The notes beneath the pieces are model-generated. The model was not told the DNA's origin. It saw only the letters and a program-made list of their open reading frames with translations, and searched no databases. From Armatimonadetes bacterium 13_1_40CM_64_14 (GTDB taxonomy: Bacteria; Sysuimicrobiota; Sysuimicrobiia; Sysuimicrobiales; Kaftiobacteriaceae), in the NCBI GenBank assembly GCA_001917855.1, contig MNEU01000007.1:1-50018 (forward strand): a DNA stretch of 50,018 nucleotides. The letters run 5' to 3'. Made by a program: the position numbers and the translations under genes. Shown here one piece after another: positions 36,521 to 44,961 of the stretch (position 1 is the stretch's first letter; each line of letters begins with the position of its first letter).

Positions 36521-37492
36521 TCAGCGGCGCAGCAGGGCTTCGGCGAGCAGGATCGCTATGGCGGTACCTGCGGCCACAAGCCCCAACACGACGAGGGGGT
36601 TTTTGATTAAGCTTTCGCTCACGGGAGAGCTTAAGGGAGGATCTGGACGGTCCACGATGCTGAGGTCGACCTGGTCGGGATGGGCTAAGGCGGCCACGAA
36701 CTCCCCGGCATCGGCGAACCGTTCTTCCTTCCGACGCCGCATCGCTTTCGCGACGAGCGCGGCCACGTGGTCTGGAACGTCATTTCGGAGCTTCCGCAGG
36801 GGTTCGGCGGTCATGTTGAGGTGCTGGTACATCGTGGACAGCGGGTTGGGGCTATGGTAGGGGGGGTGGCCGGCGAGGAGTTCATAGAGGATGACGCCGA
36901 GGGCGTAGACGTCGGTCTGCGGCCCTCCTCGTTCGCCACGGATCTGTTCGGGAGCCATGTACTCGGGGGTGCCTACGAGGCCTGAGAACCCTCGCCAAGT
37001 TACCCGCGGCGCGCCGTCAAGCAACGCGATCCCAAAGTCAATGATGCGTACCGACCCATCCGTATCCACGAGGACATTTTCCGGTTTGAGGTCGCGGTGG
37101 TAGACGTGCTGCTGATGACAGTACGCGATCAGTTCGGCGAGATTCGTGATGATCTGCAGGGCACGCGGGACGGGGAGGCGGGGAGACTCCTGCAAGATCG
37201 TGCGCAGCGATTGCCCTTCCATGTACTCCAGCACGAGGTAGGGGGGCTTCGCGTCTTCGTGGACGTCCAAGACGGCTGGAATGCCGGGGCGGCGGAGGAG
37301 TCGGCCGATCGTCACTTCTCGACGAAAGCGCTCATATGCAGCGATTTCTCCGAGCTGCGTGGGGTCGAAGAACTTCAGGACGACCGGGCGGCCTGTCCGA
37401 AGATCCTGTCCTTGAAAGACCGCTGCTTCCCCGCCTCGCCCTAGCGGGCGCGTGATCACGTAGTGGTCGACTTGGTCACCTGGGTTTGGCAT
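36521..37492 (-). CDS. Serine/threonine protein kinase, C-terminal TM anchor
   Basis: 323 aa; PLGRGGEAAVFQG, VVLKFF, YHRDLKPENVLV, IDFGIALLD, GTPEYMAPEQ; C-terminal hydrophobic segment. Confidence 0.92.
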   Translation of the reverse strand: MPNPGDQVDHYVITRPLGRGGEAAVFQGQDLRTGRPVVLKFFDPTQLGEIAAYERFRREVTIGRLLRRPGIPAVLDVHEDAKPPYLVLEYMEGQSLRTILQESPRLPVPRALQIITNLAELIAYCHQQHVYHRDLKPENVLVDTDGSVRIIDFGIALLDGAPRVTWRGFSGLVGTPEYMAPEQIRGERGGPQTDVYALGVILYELLAGHPPYHSPNPLSTMYQHLNMTAEPLRKLRNDVPDHVAALVAKAMRRRKEERFADAGEFVAALAHPDQVDLSIVDRPDPPLSSPVSESLIKNPLVVLGLVAAGTAIAILLAEALLRR

Positions 37493-37516
37493 CGGGTGGG
37501 GTAGTCGGGGCTGCGG

Positions 37517-38302
37517 TCAGGAAGCGAGGCGGACTCCCAGGACCGTGAGGTTGTCGTAGCCTCCCCGCCGGGTCGCTTCCGCCACACACGTTGCCGCTGC
37601 GCGATCTGGGGGAGAGTTCTCAAACTGCACCCGAACGTCCTCTGGTTCGAGGTGCTCAAATATGCCATCTGTGGCTAAGATGAAGCAATCGCCGGGCTGC
37701 ACGTGGCCGCGGCGCAGGTCCACAGCCACCATGGATTCCCCCCCGATGGTGCGGGTCAGGAGGTGTCGGTGGGGATGCTGGCGCACACGCTGTTGATCCA
37801 GCAGTCCCAGTCGGCGCATCTCTTCGACCACCGTATGATCACGGGTCAGCGGGCGGAGCGTGCCGTCTCGAAGGAGAAAGGCTTTGGAATCACCGACGTG
37901 CCCAAGCCAATACGAGTCCTGGCGGATGGCGAGGGCGGTGAGGGTCGTTTGCATCCCGGAGAAGTCGGGGTGTCCAACGCGCATGTTGTAGACGTGGAGG
38001 TTCGCGTGCTGGATTGCGTGGCGAAGGTGGCGCCCCGCATCGCCCCGAGGGTTGAGGTAGTACTCCTGCAGGACAGCATGGACAGCTTCCGCGCTCGCTA
38101 CCGCCCCGCCGCCCATCCCGCCTACACCGTCGGCGACGAGGAAGAGGTTTCCCCGCGCCCGCACCAGCAACGGGTCGTCTGGGACTTCATACCGGAGGTA
38201 ATCTTCGTTCTTCGGCCGGACGAGGCCGGGGTCTGTGGCGGCGCCGACCTGCAGGGGGAGAGGGGTGGGAAGGGCGGAGGTCGCGGCCGTTGTCATCCGC
38301 AT
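37517..38302 (-). CDS. PP2C-family protein phosphatase
   Basis: Trimmed to MRMTTAATS; PGLVRPKNEDYLRYE, LFLVADGVGGMGGG, YWLGHVGDSKAFLLRDG, DCFILATDGIFEHL, GGYDNLTVLGVRL. Confidence 0.9.
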   Translation of the reverse strand: MRMTTAATSALPTPLPLQVGAATDPGLVRPKNEDYLRYEVPDDPLLVRARGNLFLVADGVGGMGGGAVASAEAVHAVLQEYYLNPRGDAGRHLRHAIQHANLHVYNMRVGHPDFSGMQTTLTALAIRQDSYWLGHVGDSKAFLLRDGTLRPLTRDHTVVEEMRRLGLLDQQRVRQHPHRHLLTRTIGGESMVAVDLRRGHVQPGDCFILATDGIFEHLEPEDVRVQFENSPPDRAAATCVAEATRRGGYDNLTVLGVRLAS

Positions 38303-38310
38303 GCGTGACC

Positions 38311-38901
38311 TCACGAAGGGGGCTCGAGGGCGAGAATCGCTTCGGCGATCTCGGCCACGGTGCGGCGGGAGTTTTTCGCAAGTCGCCGCAGACGCGCGGA
38401 CGCCTCCGCCTCGCTGAGGCCGTGGCGGTCTTGGAGGATCCGCGTCGCCTCGGCAATCCGGCTGGACCGCGCAGCGACAGGCGCCCCCTCCGCGGCGGAA
38501 GCGCGGCCGACCCACTGGAGTTCGGCAAATCGCGCGCGCGCGACTTCAATCGCCGGTTTGATATCCCCTTCGCGGACCGGCTTCATCAAATACGCGAGCA
38601 CCCCGGCGTCCGCGGCCTGTTCGACCAGGGTGCGCTCATTGTACGCGGTGAGGACAATCACCGGGACCGGATGCGTGGCCATCAGCCGGCGCGTCGCCTC
38701 GAGCCCATCCATGACCGGCATCTTGATATCCATGATGACGACGTCGGGATGCAGGGCGGCGGCCTTGTCGAGAGCTTCTTGTCCATTGGCGGCTTCGCCA
38801 ACGACTTCATAGCCGAGGCTGTGGAGAATCGTCCGCATGCCCATCCGGATTAGGGCCTCGTCATCGACAAGGAGCACACGCCCGTGCGCTTGCGCTGTCA
38901 T
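38311..38901 (-). CDS. Response regulator with REC and ANTAR RNA-binding domains
   Basis: REC: LLVDDEALIRMGM, VVIMDIKMPVMDG, VLTAYNE, YLMKPV; ANTAR: RIAEATRILQDRHGLSEAEASARLRRLAKNSRRTVAEIAEAIL. Confidence 0.9.
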   Translation of the reverse strand: MTAQAHGRVLLVDDEALIRMGMRTILHSLGYEVVGEAANGQEALDKAAALHPDVVIMDIKMPVMDGLEATRRLMATHPVPVIVLTAYNERTLVEQAADAGVLAYLMKPVREGDIKPAIEVARARFAELQWVGRASAAEGAPVAARSSRIAEATRILQDRHGLSEAEASARLRRLAKNSRRTVAEIAEAILALEPPS

Positions 38902-38979
38902 GCCTCCGTCCCCCACTTAGCGTCGCTGCGACGTCTCTTCCCGCCCAACGCCTGCGGCCTCCACGAGCAGAATTCCAGA

Positions 38980-39021
38980 GAAAAACACGAAGCCCCCGCA
39001 ACACAGCAGGGGCTTCGTGGC
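38980..39021 (-). terminator. Intrinsic terminator on the minus strand, 5' of the ANTAR operon
   Basis: Minus strand CACGAAGCCCC-tgctgtgttgcg-GGGGCTTCGTG followed by TTTTTCTC. Confidence 0.8.
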
Positions 39022-39141
39022 CCATCGAAATGCTACCATGGGACAGCGGCGTCCATCAAGCTGGCCCTCACCTCAGCCGCAGGCCATCAGGCGTCTGCGC
39101 GCGGCGGGCGTTTCACACGCGCATGTCAGCGGAGGTGATGT

Positions 39142-39501
39142 ATGGCGTGGTTGCAGCCGAAATTCCTTCTGCGGGTCGAAAGTCTTGTGACCACGGCGGG
39201 GCTGCTGGTGCTCTATGGCAGAGCCGGCGGCAGCTGGGTGCTCTTCTTCGCCGCCATCCTCGTGCCGGATCTCTCGATCCTCGGGTATGCGGCGGGGCCC
39301 CGCGTGGGTGCAGCGACGTATAATCTCGCCCATACTTACTCGCTGCCTGTGATCCTGGCGGGTTTTGGCCTGCTGGGTGCTCACCCGCCCCCCGTCTACA
39401 TCGCCGTGATCTGGCTCACCCACATCGGCGTCGATCGGATACTAGGGCTGGGTTTGAAGTACCCCACGGCATTTAAGGACACACACCTGACTCGAGTATG
39501 A
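39142..39501 (+). CDS. DUF4260-family membrane protein
   Basis: 119 aa; LPDLSILGYAAGPRVGAATYNLAHTY, HIGVDRILGLGLKYPTAFKDTHL. Confidence 0.8.
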   Translation: MAWLQPKFLLRVESLVTTAGLLVLYGRAGGSWVLFFAAILVPDLSILGYAAGPRVGAATYNLAHTYSLPVILAGFGLLGAHPPPVYIAVIWLTHIGVDRILGLGLKYPTAFKDTHLTRV

Positions 39502-39527
39502 CGGTCCCCATGGGCCGGCGGCAGACA

Positions 39528-40061
39528 CTACTTCCACTTAATCGTGCAGCCCACCGGTTTCGTCTCCCGGATCTTGGGGGGCGTCCCGGCCAGTAGCGCA
39601 TCGAGCGCATCCCGCAAATACGGTTGGCGGACCGCGTTGACATCTTCGTAGTTATCGTCCGGTGCGCCGTGGTACCGCAAGATTCGCTTCTCGTCGAACA
39701 GGAAGATCTCCGGCGTCCGGGTCGCGCCGTACTGTTTGGCGACGTCCTGCGTTTCATCGACCAGATAGGGAAACGGGTACTGCTTATCCTGCGCGCGCCC
39801 TTGCATCTGCTCAAAGCTGTCGCCCGGATACTTGACCGGGTCGTTGGCGTTGATCAGCACGAGCTGAACGCCGCGGCCGGCGTAGTCGCGTTGGACCTGG
39901 ATCAGGCGACTCTCCCACGCCTGCGCGTACGGGCAGTGGTTGCAGTGGAAGATGACACCGAGGACCTTCGCTTTCGCGGAGTCGTCGGCGCGGTGCACCC
40001 GGCCGTCCGTCCCCTTGAGGGCGAACGGAATCAGACGGGATTCAAGCGCAATGGGAGCCAT
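39528..40061 (-). CDS. Thioredoxin-fold redoxin (AhpC/TSA-like)
   Basis: 177 aa; GVIFHCNHCPYAQAWESRLIQVQRDYAGRGVQLVLINAND, ATRTPEIFLFDEKRILRYHGAPDDN. Confidence 0.85.
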   Translation of the reverse strand: MAPIALESRLIPFALKGTDGRVHRADDSAKAKVLGVIFHCNHCPYAQAWESRLIQVQRDYAGRGVQLVLINANDPVKYPGDSFEQMQGRAQDKQYPFPYLVDETQDVAKQYGATRTPEIFLFDEKRILRYHGAPDDNYEDVNAVRQPYLRDALDALLAGTPPKIRETKPVGCTIKWK

Positions 40062-40082
40062 GCGAGACCCTCCTGGGATGTA

Positions 40083-40475
40083 TCACTCGTTACTGCGTAT
40101 CACGCGCGATGTTCGGTGGCCGGCCGCAGATGAGGGCCGGCGTCGCTTGCGTGTGCTGGCGTTTAGGTGGTCGAGTGCACGTGCAATCATCTCTTGTGTC
40201 GGAAGCGGGGTGACCCTGCCGTCGTCTGTATGGTAAAGACGGCATGTCAGACCGTGGGGTCCCGGCGGGACGGGAAACAGGTCCCGCCCGTCGATCCTCA
40301 TCGTAGGCGATCCGGGGAATTCTAACCCGACCGCCTGCCGTTCGGTCGTCACCTCAACCATGCGAACGGGGTCTGAGATCTGCCGGGCTTGCAGGGCTGC
40401 ACGCAACCGCTGGAGCGCTAGTTCGTGCGACGGGCACTCTTCCCAGTATAAGAACTCAACCTTCACGCTGTCCAC
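40083..40475 (-). CDS. Thioredoxin-fold/alkylmercury lyase-like small protein
   Basis: 130 aa; KVEFLYWEECPSHELALQRLRAAL, FPGSPTMRIDGRDLFP, YGLTCR-type HGLTCRLYHTDDGRVTPLP. Confidence 0.6.
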   Translation of the reverse strand: MDSVKVEFLYWEECPSHELALQRLRAALQARQISDPVRMVEVTTERQAVGLEFPGSPTMRIDGRDLFPVPPGPHGLTCRLYHTDDGRVTPLPTQEMIARALDHLNASTRKRRRPSSAAGHRTSRVIRSNE

Positions 40476-40612
40476 ATACTCCCATGTCGATTTCCCTACT
40501 TTAACTGCGGGACGGGGGCGAGTATTCCCTTCCTGGGCCCCGACCCGGCGAAGACGCGAGGGATGGAGGAGGTGCCAGTTAGACGTACCCGCGGCCCCCC
40601 ACTTCTCACGAT

Positions 40613-41638
40613 TCAGTCACCGGGTTTTGTCCCGCCGACCTGCTGGAGAGTACGCTCGCCCGGCTCCTGCAGTTGCTGGCGCCCGGACGGGGTTGGTACC
40701 TGCTGCGGCGATGTCACCGTCGATTGTGCCGGTGCCGCCGTGAGCGTCACTTGCACGATAGAGGCCTTTCCCAACTTCACTGTCAGGGTGCGGGTAACCG
40801 GAGCGTACCCGGGACGGCTGAACGTGATCGTGATGCTCCCCGGCGCGACCCGCAGGGTTAGCGGGGTCTTCCCGATTGTGCGCCCACCGAGGCGCACAAT
40901 CGCCCCACCCGGCGTGGAGGTGACGAGGACGGCTTGCGTTGCCACGAATTGGGCAGGGTGTTGCTGGGCGATGCTCGGTTGGGATTGCACAGCTTCGGCC
41001 TGACCCGCAAAGAGCCTGCTTCCCCAAGTCCTCGCCGTGTATTCAACCCACGCCGCTGCGGTTGCGGAGAATTCCTTGGTCTGGGGTACATGCGCGTTTA
41101 CGTCAGGGATGAAGCACAATCCGAGGCCCAGGGCGGTTACCACTACCATCTGGGCCGCGGTTCGAAAGGCGATGAGACCGAGGACGCGGACTGTGGTGCT
41201 GGTGAGCTGGGCCAAGGATACATGGGGGCGCAGGGAATGCCTCAGTTTCCGGACGGAGTTCTGCGGCGTCTTCGCGGCGCGGGAGCGCCACCGCATCTGG
41301 GCTTGCTGCATCTGGGCGACAGTCCGAGAGACGATCGAGCCGAGCACGAGGAGAGCGACACGAGTCCGCTGGGTCAGCGGGACCTGCGGGCGCGGGGTGT
41401 GGTTCGGTCTCCGACCCATCTCTGGCAATGTTCCCAGCACGTATGGCAAATCAACACCACACTGCTCGCAAACGGTCGATCCTGGGCTTTGTTGCGGTGT
41501 GCCACACTGAGGACAGATTAGAAGATCGAGTTCACTTGGCCGCCTGAACACCGGGGCGTCCACTGTAGGGCTCCATGGCGGTCCCCTGAGGTCGACTTCG
41601 ACCATGGGAGCCGAACTTCGGGTTGTGCTCCCATCCAT
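40613..41638 (-). CDS. PEGA-domain protein with N-terminal zinc ribbon and two membrane-associated repeats
   Basis: 341 aa; CPQCGTPQQSPGSTVCEQCG; LVTSTPGGAIVRLGGRTIGKTPLTLRVAPGSITITFSRPGYAPVTRTLTV. Confidence 0.7.
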   Translation of the reverse strand: MDGSTTRSSAPMVEVDLRGPPWSPTVDAPVFRRPSELDLLICPQCGTPQQSPGSTVCEQCGVDLPYVLGTLPEMGRRPNHTPRPQVPLTQRTRVALLVLGSIVSRTVAQMQQAQMRWRSRAAKTPQNSVRKLRHSLRPHVSLAQLTSTTVRVLGLIAFRTAAQMVVVTALGLGLCFIPDVNAHVPQTKEFSATAAAWVEYTARTWGSRLFAGQAEAVQSQPSIAQQHPAQFVATQAVLVTSTPGGAIVRLGGRTIGKTPLTLRVAPGSITITFSRPGYAPVTRTLTVKLGKASIVQVTLTAAPAQSTVTSPQQVPTPSGRQQLQEPGERTLQQVGGTKPGD

Positions 41639-41761
41639 AATATGTACCCTCGTCCCGGCCCCCTAGACCCCCAGATGGTGAGGAACGCCCGGCTGGGAGG
41701 GCACTCGCCCAGGCCCGTAGCGGTCGGTGTGATTGCCTGGGGGTACCGAATCAGGTAGATT

Positions 41762-42148
41762 GTGGGCGAAGAGATGCGACTTGCGCGGCGGAAGTTTGAG
41801 GCTCTGGTCGAGCGGGCTCTGGCATCCATTCCCCCCGAGATTCGCGCCCGCATGGACAACGTCCAGGTCGTCGTCGAAGCCTGGCCTGCCGATGACCGCT
41901 TTGCCGAGGTGGGGGTTCAGCCAGGAGAAACGCTGTTTGGGCTCTACGAGGGTGTGCCTCTTATAGAGCGGGGTGTGCTCACCGAGCCGTTGCTCCCCGA
42001 CAAGATTACGATCTTCCAGGGTCCTCTCGAAGAGGCGTGTGAGTCGGATGAGGAGATTGCCGAGGAGATCCGCCGCACCGTGATCCATGAGGTTGCGCAT
42101 CACTTCGGTATCGACGACGCGCGTCTGACTGAACTTGGGTATGACTAA
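41762..42148 (+). CDS. Minimal metallopeptidase (TTHA0227-like zincin)
   Basis: 128 aa; TVIHEVAHHFGIDDARLTELGYD (HExxH...D). Confidence 0.85.
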   Translation: MGEEMRLARRKFEALVERALASIPPEIRARMDNVQVVVEAWPADDRFAEVGVQPGETLFGLYEGVPLIERGVLTEPLLPDKITIFQGPLEEACESDEEIAEEIRRTVIHEVAHHFGIDDARLTELGYD

Positions 42149-42190
42149 CCTTCCTGGGGCTCAGCGCCCTCCCCCTCCTGGTGGTGCGGC

Positions 42191-42670
42191 ATGACTCCCT
42201 GGGCGAAAGGTGCCTTCGCCGGCCTGGCCGTCGGGCTCCTGATCGCGTTTTGGGCTGGGAACACCTCGGTCGATGCATTTATTCGGGTCACAGGGGACGG
42301 CCAACCCCTCCTCGACACCCGGGTGGATGAGTCGGTGGTCGGGCGGCTCGTCAACATTCCGGTGGCCTCGCTCGGCGAACTTGCGGTTTCCAAACGGGTG
42401 TGGCTGGTGGTCACTACCTATGTGTTCACGCTGCGAGTACGGCCGGAGCTCGCCCCAGGACCGGAGCGACCGCTGACCAGGTTACTCGTCAATGTGCGTC
42501 TGCCCGGACGGGTCGTGACCACCAACGCCACCCGTGTCACCGGCGGGACGGCGGTGTGGGAGGGAATGCCCGCGGACGCACTGCAACTCCGCACGGTGGC
42601 CGTCGAGTGGGCGCGCGTCGCGATCCTCGTAGTCGTTCTGGTCGTTGGACTGGGTCTGCGGAGGAGTTAA
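42191..42670 (+). CDS. Hypothetical membrane-anchored protein
   Basis: 159 aa; N- and C-terminal hydrophobic segments; good gene packing, no family recognised. Confidence 0.5.
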   Translation: MTPWAKGAFAGLAVGLLIAFWAGNTSVDAFIRVTGDGQPLLDTRVDESVVGRLVNIPVASLGELAVSKRVWLVVTTYVFTLRVRPELAPGPERPLTRLLVNVRLPGRVVTTNATRVTGGTAVWEGMPADALQLRTVAVEWARVAILVVVLVVGLGLRRS

Positions 42671-42697
42671 TCGCCGCAGGCATGAAGCACATGAGAG

Positions 42698-43537
42698 ATG
42701 GCCTCCTTTCACTCGCTCCGGATTCGCATCATACGCAGCGGCAGCAGTGGAAACGCGATCTTCCTTGAGGGCGGGGGGACCCGGCTGGTAGTAGACGTGG
42801 GGCTCCCCGCAGAGGTCGTTGCCCGGGAACTTGCCTCCCTGCCAGACGCCACTCCGATTGATGCTATTCTCCTGACCCATGAGCACGAGGATCACGCCAA
42901 AGGGGCTGGCGTGCTGTCGCGTGCGCTCGGCGCACCCGTGTTAGCCAATGAGGGCACGTTGTCCGCGGCCGCCGCAATTCTCAACGGGGCGGAAAGGGAA
43001 CGCTTCGCCACGGGGGTGCCGTTCCGTGTCGGGGAGCTGGAGGTCGAGGCGTTTCCTGTCCCGCACGACGCGGTTGAGCCGGTGGGGTTTGCTATCTCGT
43101 CCGGGCCGATTCGTGTGCTTATCGCCACCGACCTGGGCGCCGCTGACGCTGAGCTGACCGCCCGCACGAGGGGTGTTGACGTCCTGATCCTCGAGGCCAA
43201 CTACGACCTCCGCCTGTTGTCGGTCAGCCCGTACCCGTGGTTTCTCAAGAACCGCATCCTCAGCCCCACTGGGCATCTGTCTAACGATGCGGCGGCCCGT
43301 GTGGCGGTGGAGGCAGCCTCCGACCGTCTGCAGACGGTGTTCTTGGTGCACCTCAGCGATATCAATAACTTGACGCCACTGGCCCGCGACACCGTGCAGT
43401 GGGCGTTGCAGCGTGAAGGCCTGGGAGACGTCCGCGTGGAGGCCGTCCGACCGAATGGCACAATGCCTCTCTGGTCCCACGCGGCGGGAACCGCGACGGA
43501 GTACGTCCAGCCGACGGATCGACGTCCCGGTGTTTGA
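42698..43537 (+). CDS. MBL-fold metallo-hydrolase (WalJ/YycJ-like)
   Basis: 279 aa; SGSSGNAIFLEGGGTRLVVDVG, LTHEHEDHAKG, LILEANYD, HLSNDAAA, VHLSDINN. Confidence 0.88.
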   Translation: MASFHSLRIRIIRSGSSGNAIFLEGGGTRLVVDVGLPAEVVARELASLPDATPIDAILLTHEHEDHAKGAGVLSRALGAPVLANEGTLSAAAAILNGAERERFATGVPFRVGELEVEAFPVPHDAVEPVGFAISSGPIRVLIATDLGAADAELTARTRGVDVLILEANYDLRLLSVSPYPWFLKNRILSPTGHLSNDAAARVAVEAASDRLQTVFLVHLSDINNLTPLARDTVQWALQREGLGDVRVEAVRPNGTMPLWSHAAGTATEYVQPTDRRPGV

Positions 43538-44957
43538 ACGGACTCCCTTCGCGGGGAAACCCAACCCCCAGCTCCGGAAGGCGGCAGCGGCCATCTTCAC
43601 GGCCGCGGTGCGGGCCGTGGACCCGGCGGCCGCGGTGCGACGCATGCTGGTGCGTCGCGGGCACCGCCTCCGCCTCGACACGCGGTGGTACGATCTGCGC
43701 CAGAGTCGGCGGATTCTTGTCGTGGGGGCCGGCAAGGCCGCCGCCCCAATGGCGGCCGCGGTGGAACAGGTCCTGGGGAAGCGTATTACCGACGGCCTTG
43801 TGATCGTCAAGTATGGTCATGTGGGACCCCTCCGCCGGATCCGCCTCGTGGAGGCCGGGCATCCGCTGCCTGATACCGCGGGCGAACGCGGCGCGGCCCA
43901 GATGCTGGAGCTGCTCCGCAGCGCATCCGAAGACGACTTGGTCGTGTGCCTGGTGTCGGGGGGCGGATCTGCGCTACTGCCCGCCCCGGTACCGGGGCTC
44001 AGCTTGCAGGAGAAGATCGCTGTCACCGACCTCCTCTTGCGCAGCGGGGCGACGATCCAAGAAGTCAACGTCGTCCGCAAGCACCTGTCACAGGTGAAAG
44101 GCGGGCGCTTGGCACAGGCCGCCGCTCCCGCGCGGCTGTTGGTTTTGGTTCTGTCTGACGTGGTGGGCGATCCACTCGACGCCATTGCGTCGGGACCGGC
44201 GTCGCCTGATCCCACGACGTTTGCAGATGCCCTTGCCGTTGTGCGACGATATCAGATGGAGGAGCGCCTGCCCGCCAGCGCACTCGCCTACCTGCGCCGG
44301 GGCGCTTCGGGCCACGTAGCGGAGACCCCCAAGCCGGGAGATCCGCTGTTTCACCGCGTGCAGGTGGTCGTGGTGGGGAACAACACGCGCGCTCTGGCTG
44401 CGGCCGCCAATCGCGCGAAAGGATTGGGATTCCGCGTCCTCGTGCTTACCCCGTTCCTTCAGGGGGAAGCGCGAGAGGTGGCGCGGGTGTTCGCGAGCGT
44501 GGCACGGAGTATCCGTGCCGTGCGGACCCCGCTCATCCCGCCCGCGTGCCTGTTGGCCGGCGGAGAGACGACAGTGACGGTCCACGGCCCCGGACGCGGG
44601 GGGCGGTGCCAGGAGTTTGCCCTCGCCGCGGCGGCCGAGATCGCCGGATGGCCCGAGACTGTCGTGGCCGGATTCGGGACAGACGGCACGGATGGCCCGA
44701 CGGACGCGGCAGGCGCATTGGTCGATGGGGAGACGACGGCTCGGGCGACATCGTTGGGGTTGGATCTCGATCGCGCCCTGGCTGACAATGACTCCCACGC
44801 CGTTTTCCGCGACCTGGGGGATCTGCTCGTGACCGGTCCGACGAAGACAAACGTCAACGACGTCTATCTTGCCTTAGTGGGGCAAACGGCACCAGCGCGG
44901 GAGGAGACCCGTGTGACCCGACGCAGCAAACACGCCCTGCGCATGACGCGCGGGTGA
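43530..44957 (+). CDS. Glycerate 2-kinase (MOFRL/DUF4147 family)
   Basis: GTG start at 43530 overlapping the MBL stop; VVGAGKAAAPMAAAVE, CLVSGGGSALLPAP, LSDVVGDPLDAIASGP, GFGTDGTDGPTDAAGA. Confidence 0.9.
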   Translation: MFERTPFAGKPNPQLRKAAAAIFTAAVRAVDPAAAVRRMLVRRGHRLRLDTRWYDLRQSRRILVVGAGKAAAPMAAAVEQVLGKRITDGLVIVKYGHVGPLRRIRLVEAGHPLPDTAGERGAAQMLELLRSASEDDLVVCLVSGGGSALLPAPVPGLSLQEKIAVTDLLLRSGATIQEVNVVRKHLSQVKGGRLAQAAAPARLLVLVLSDVVGDPLDAIASGPASPDPTTFADALAVVRRYQMEERLPASALAYLRRGASGHVAETPKPGDPLFHRVQVVVVGNNTRALAAAANRAKGLGFRVLVLTPFLQGEAREVARVFASVARSIRAVRTPLIPPACLLAGGETTVTVHGPGRGGRCQEFALAAAAEIAGWPETVVAGFGTDGTDGPTDAAGALVDGETTARATSLGLDLDRALADNDSHAVFRDLGDLLVTGPTKTNVNDVYLALVGQTAPAREETRVTRRSKHALRMTRG

Positions 44958-44961
44958 GCGC

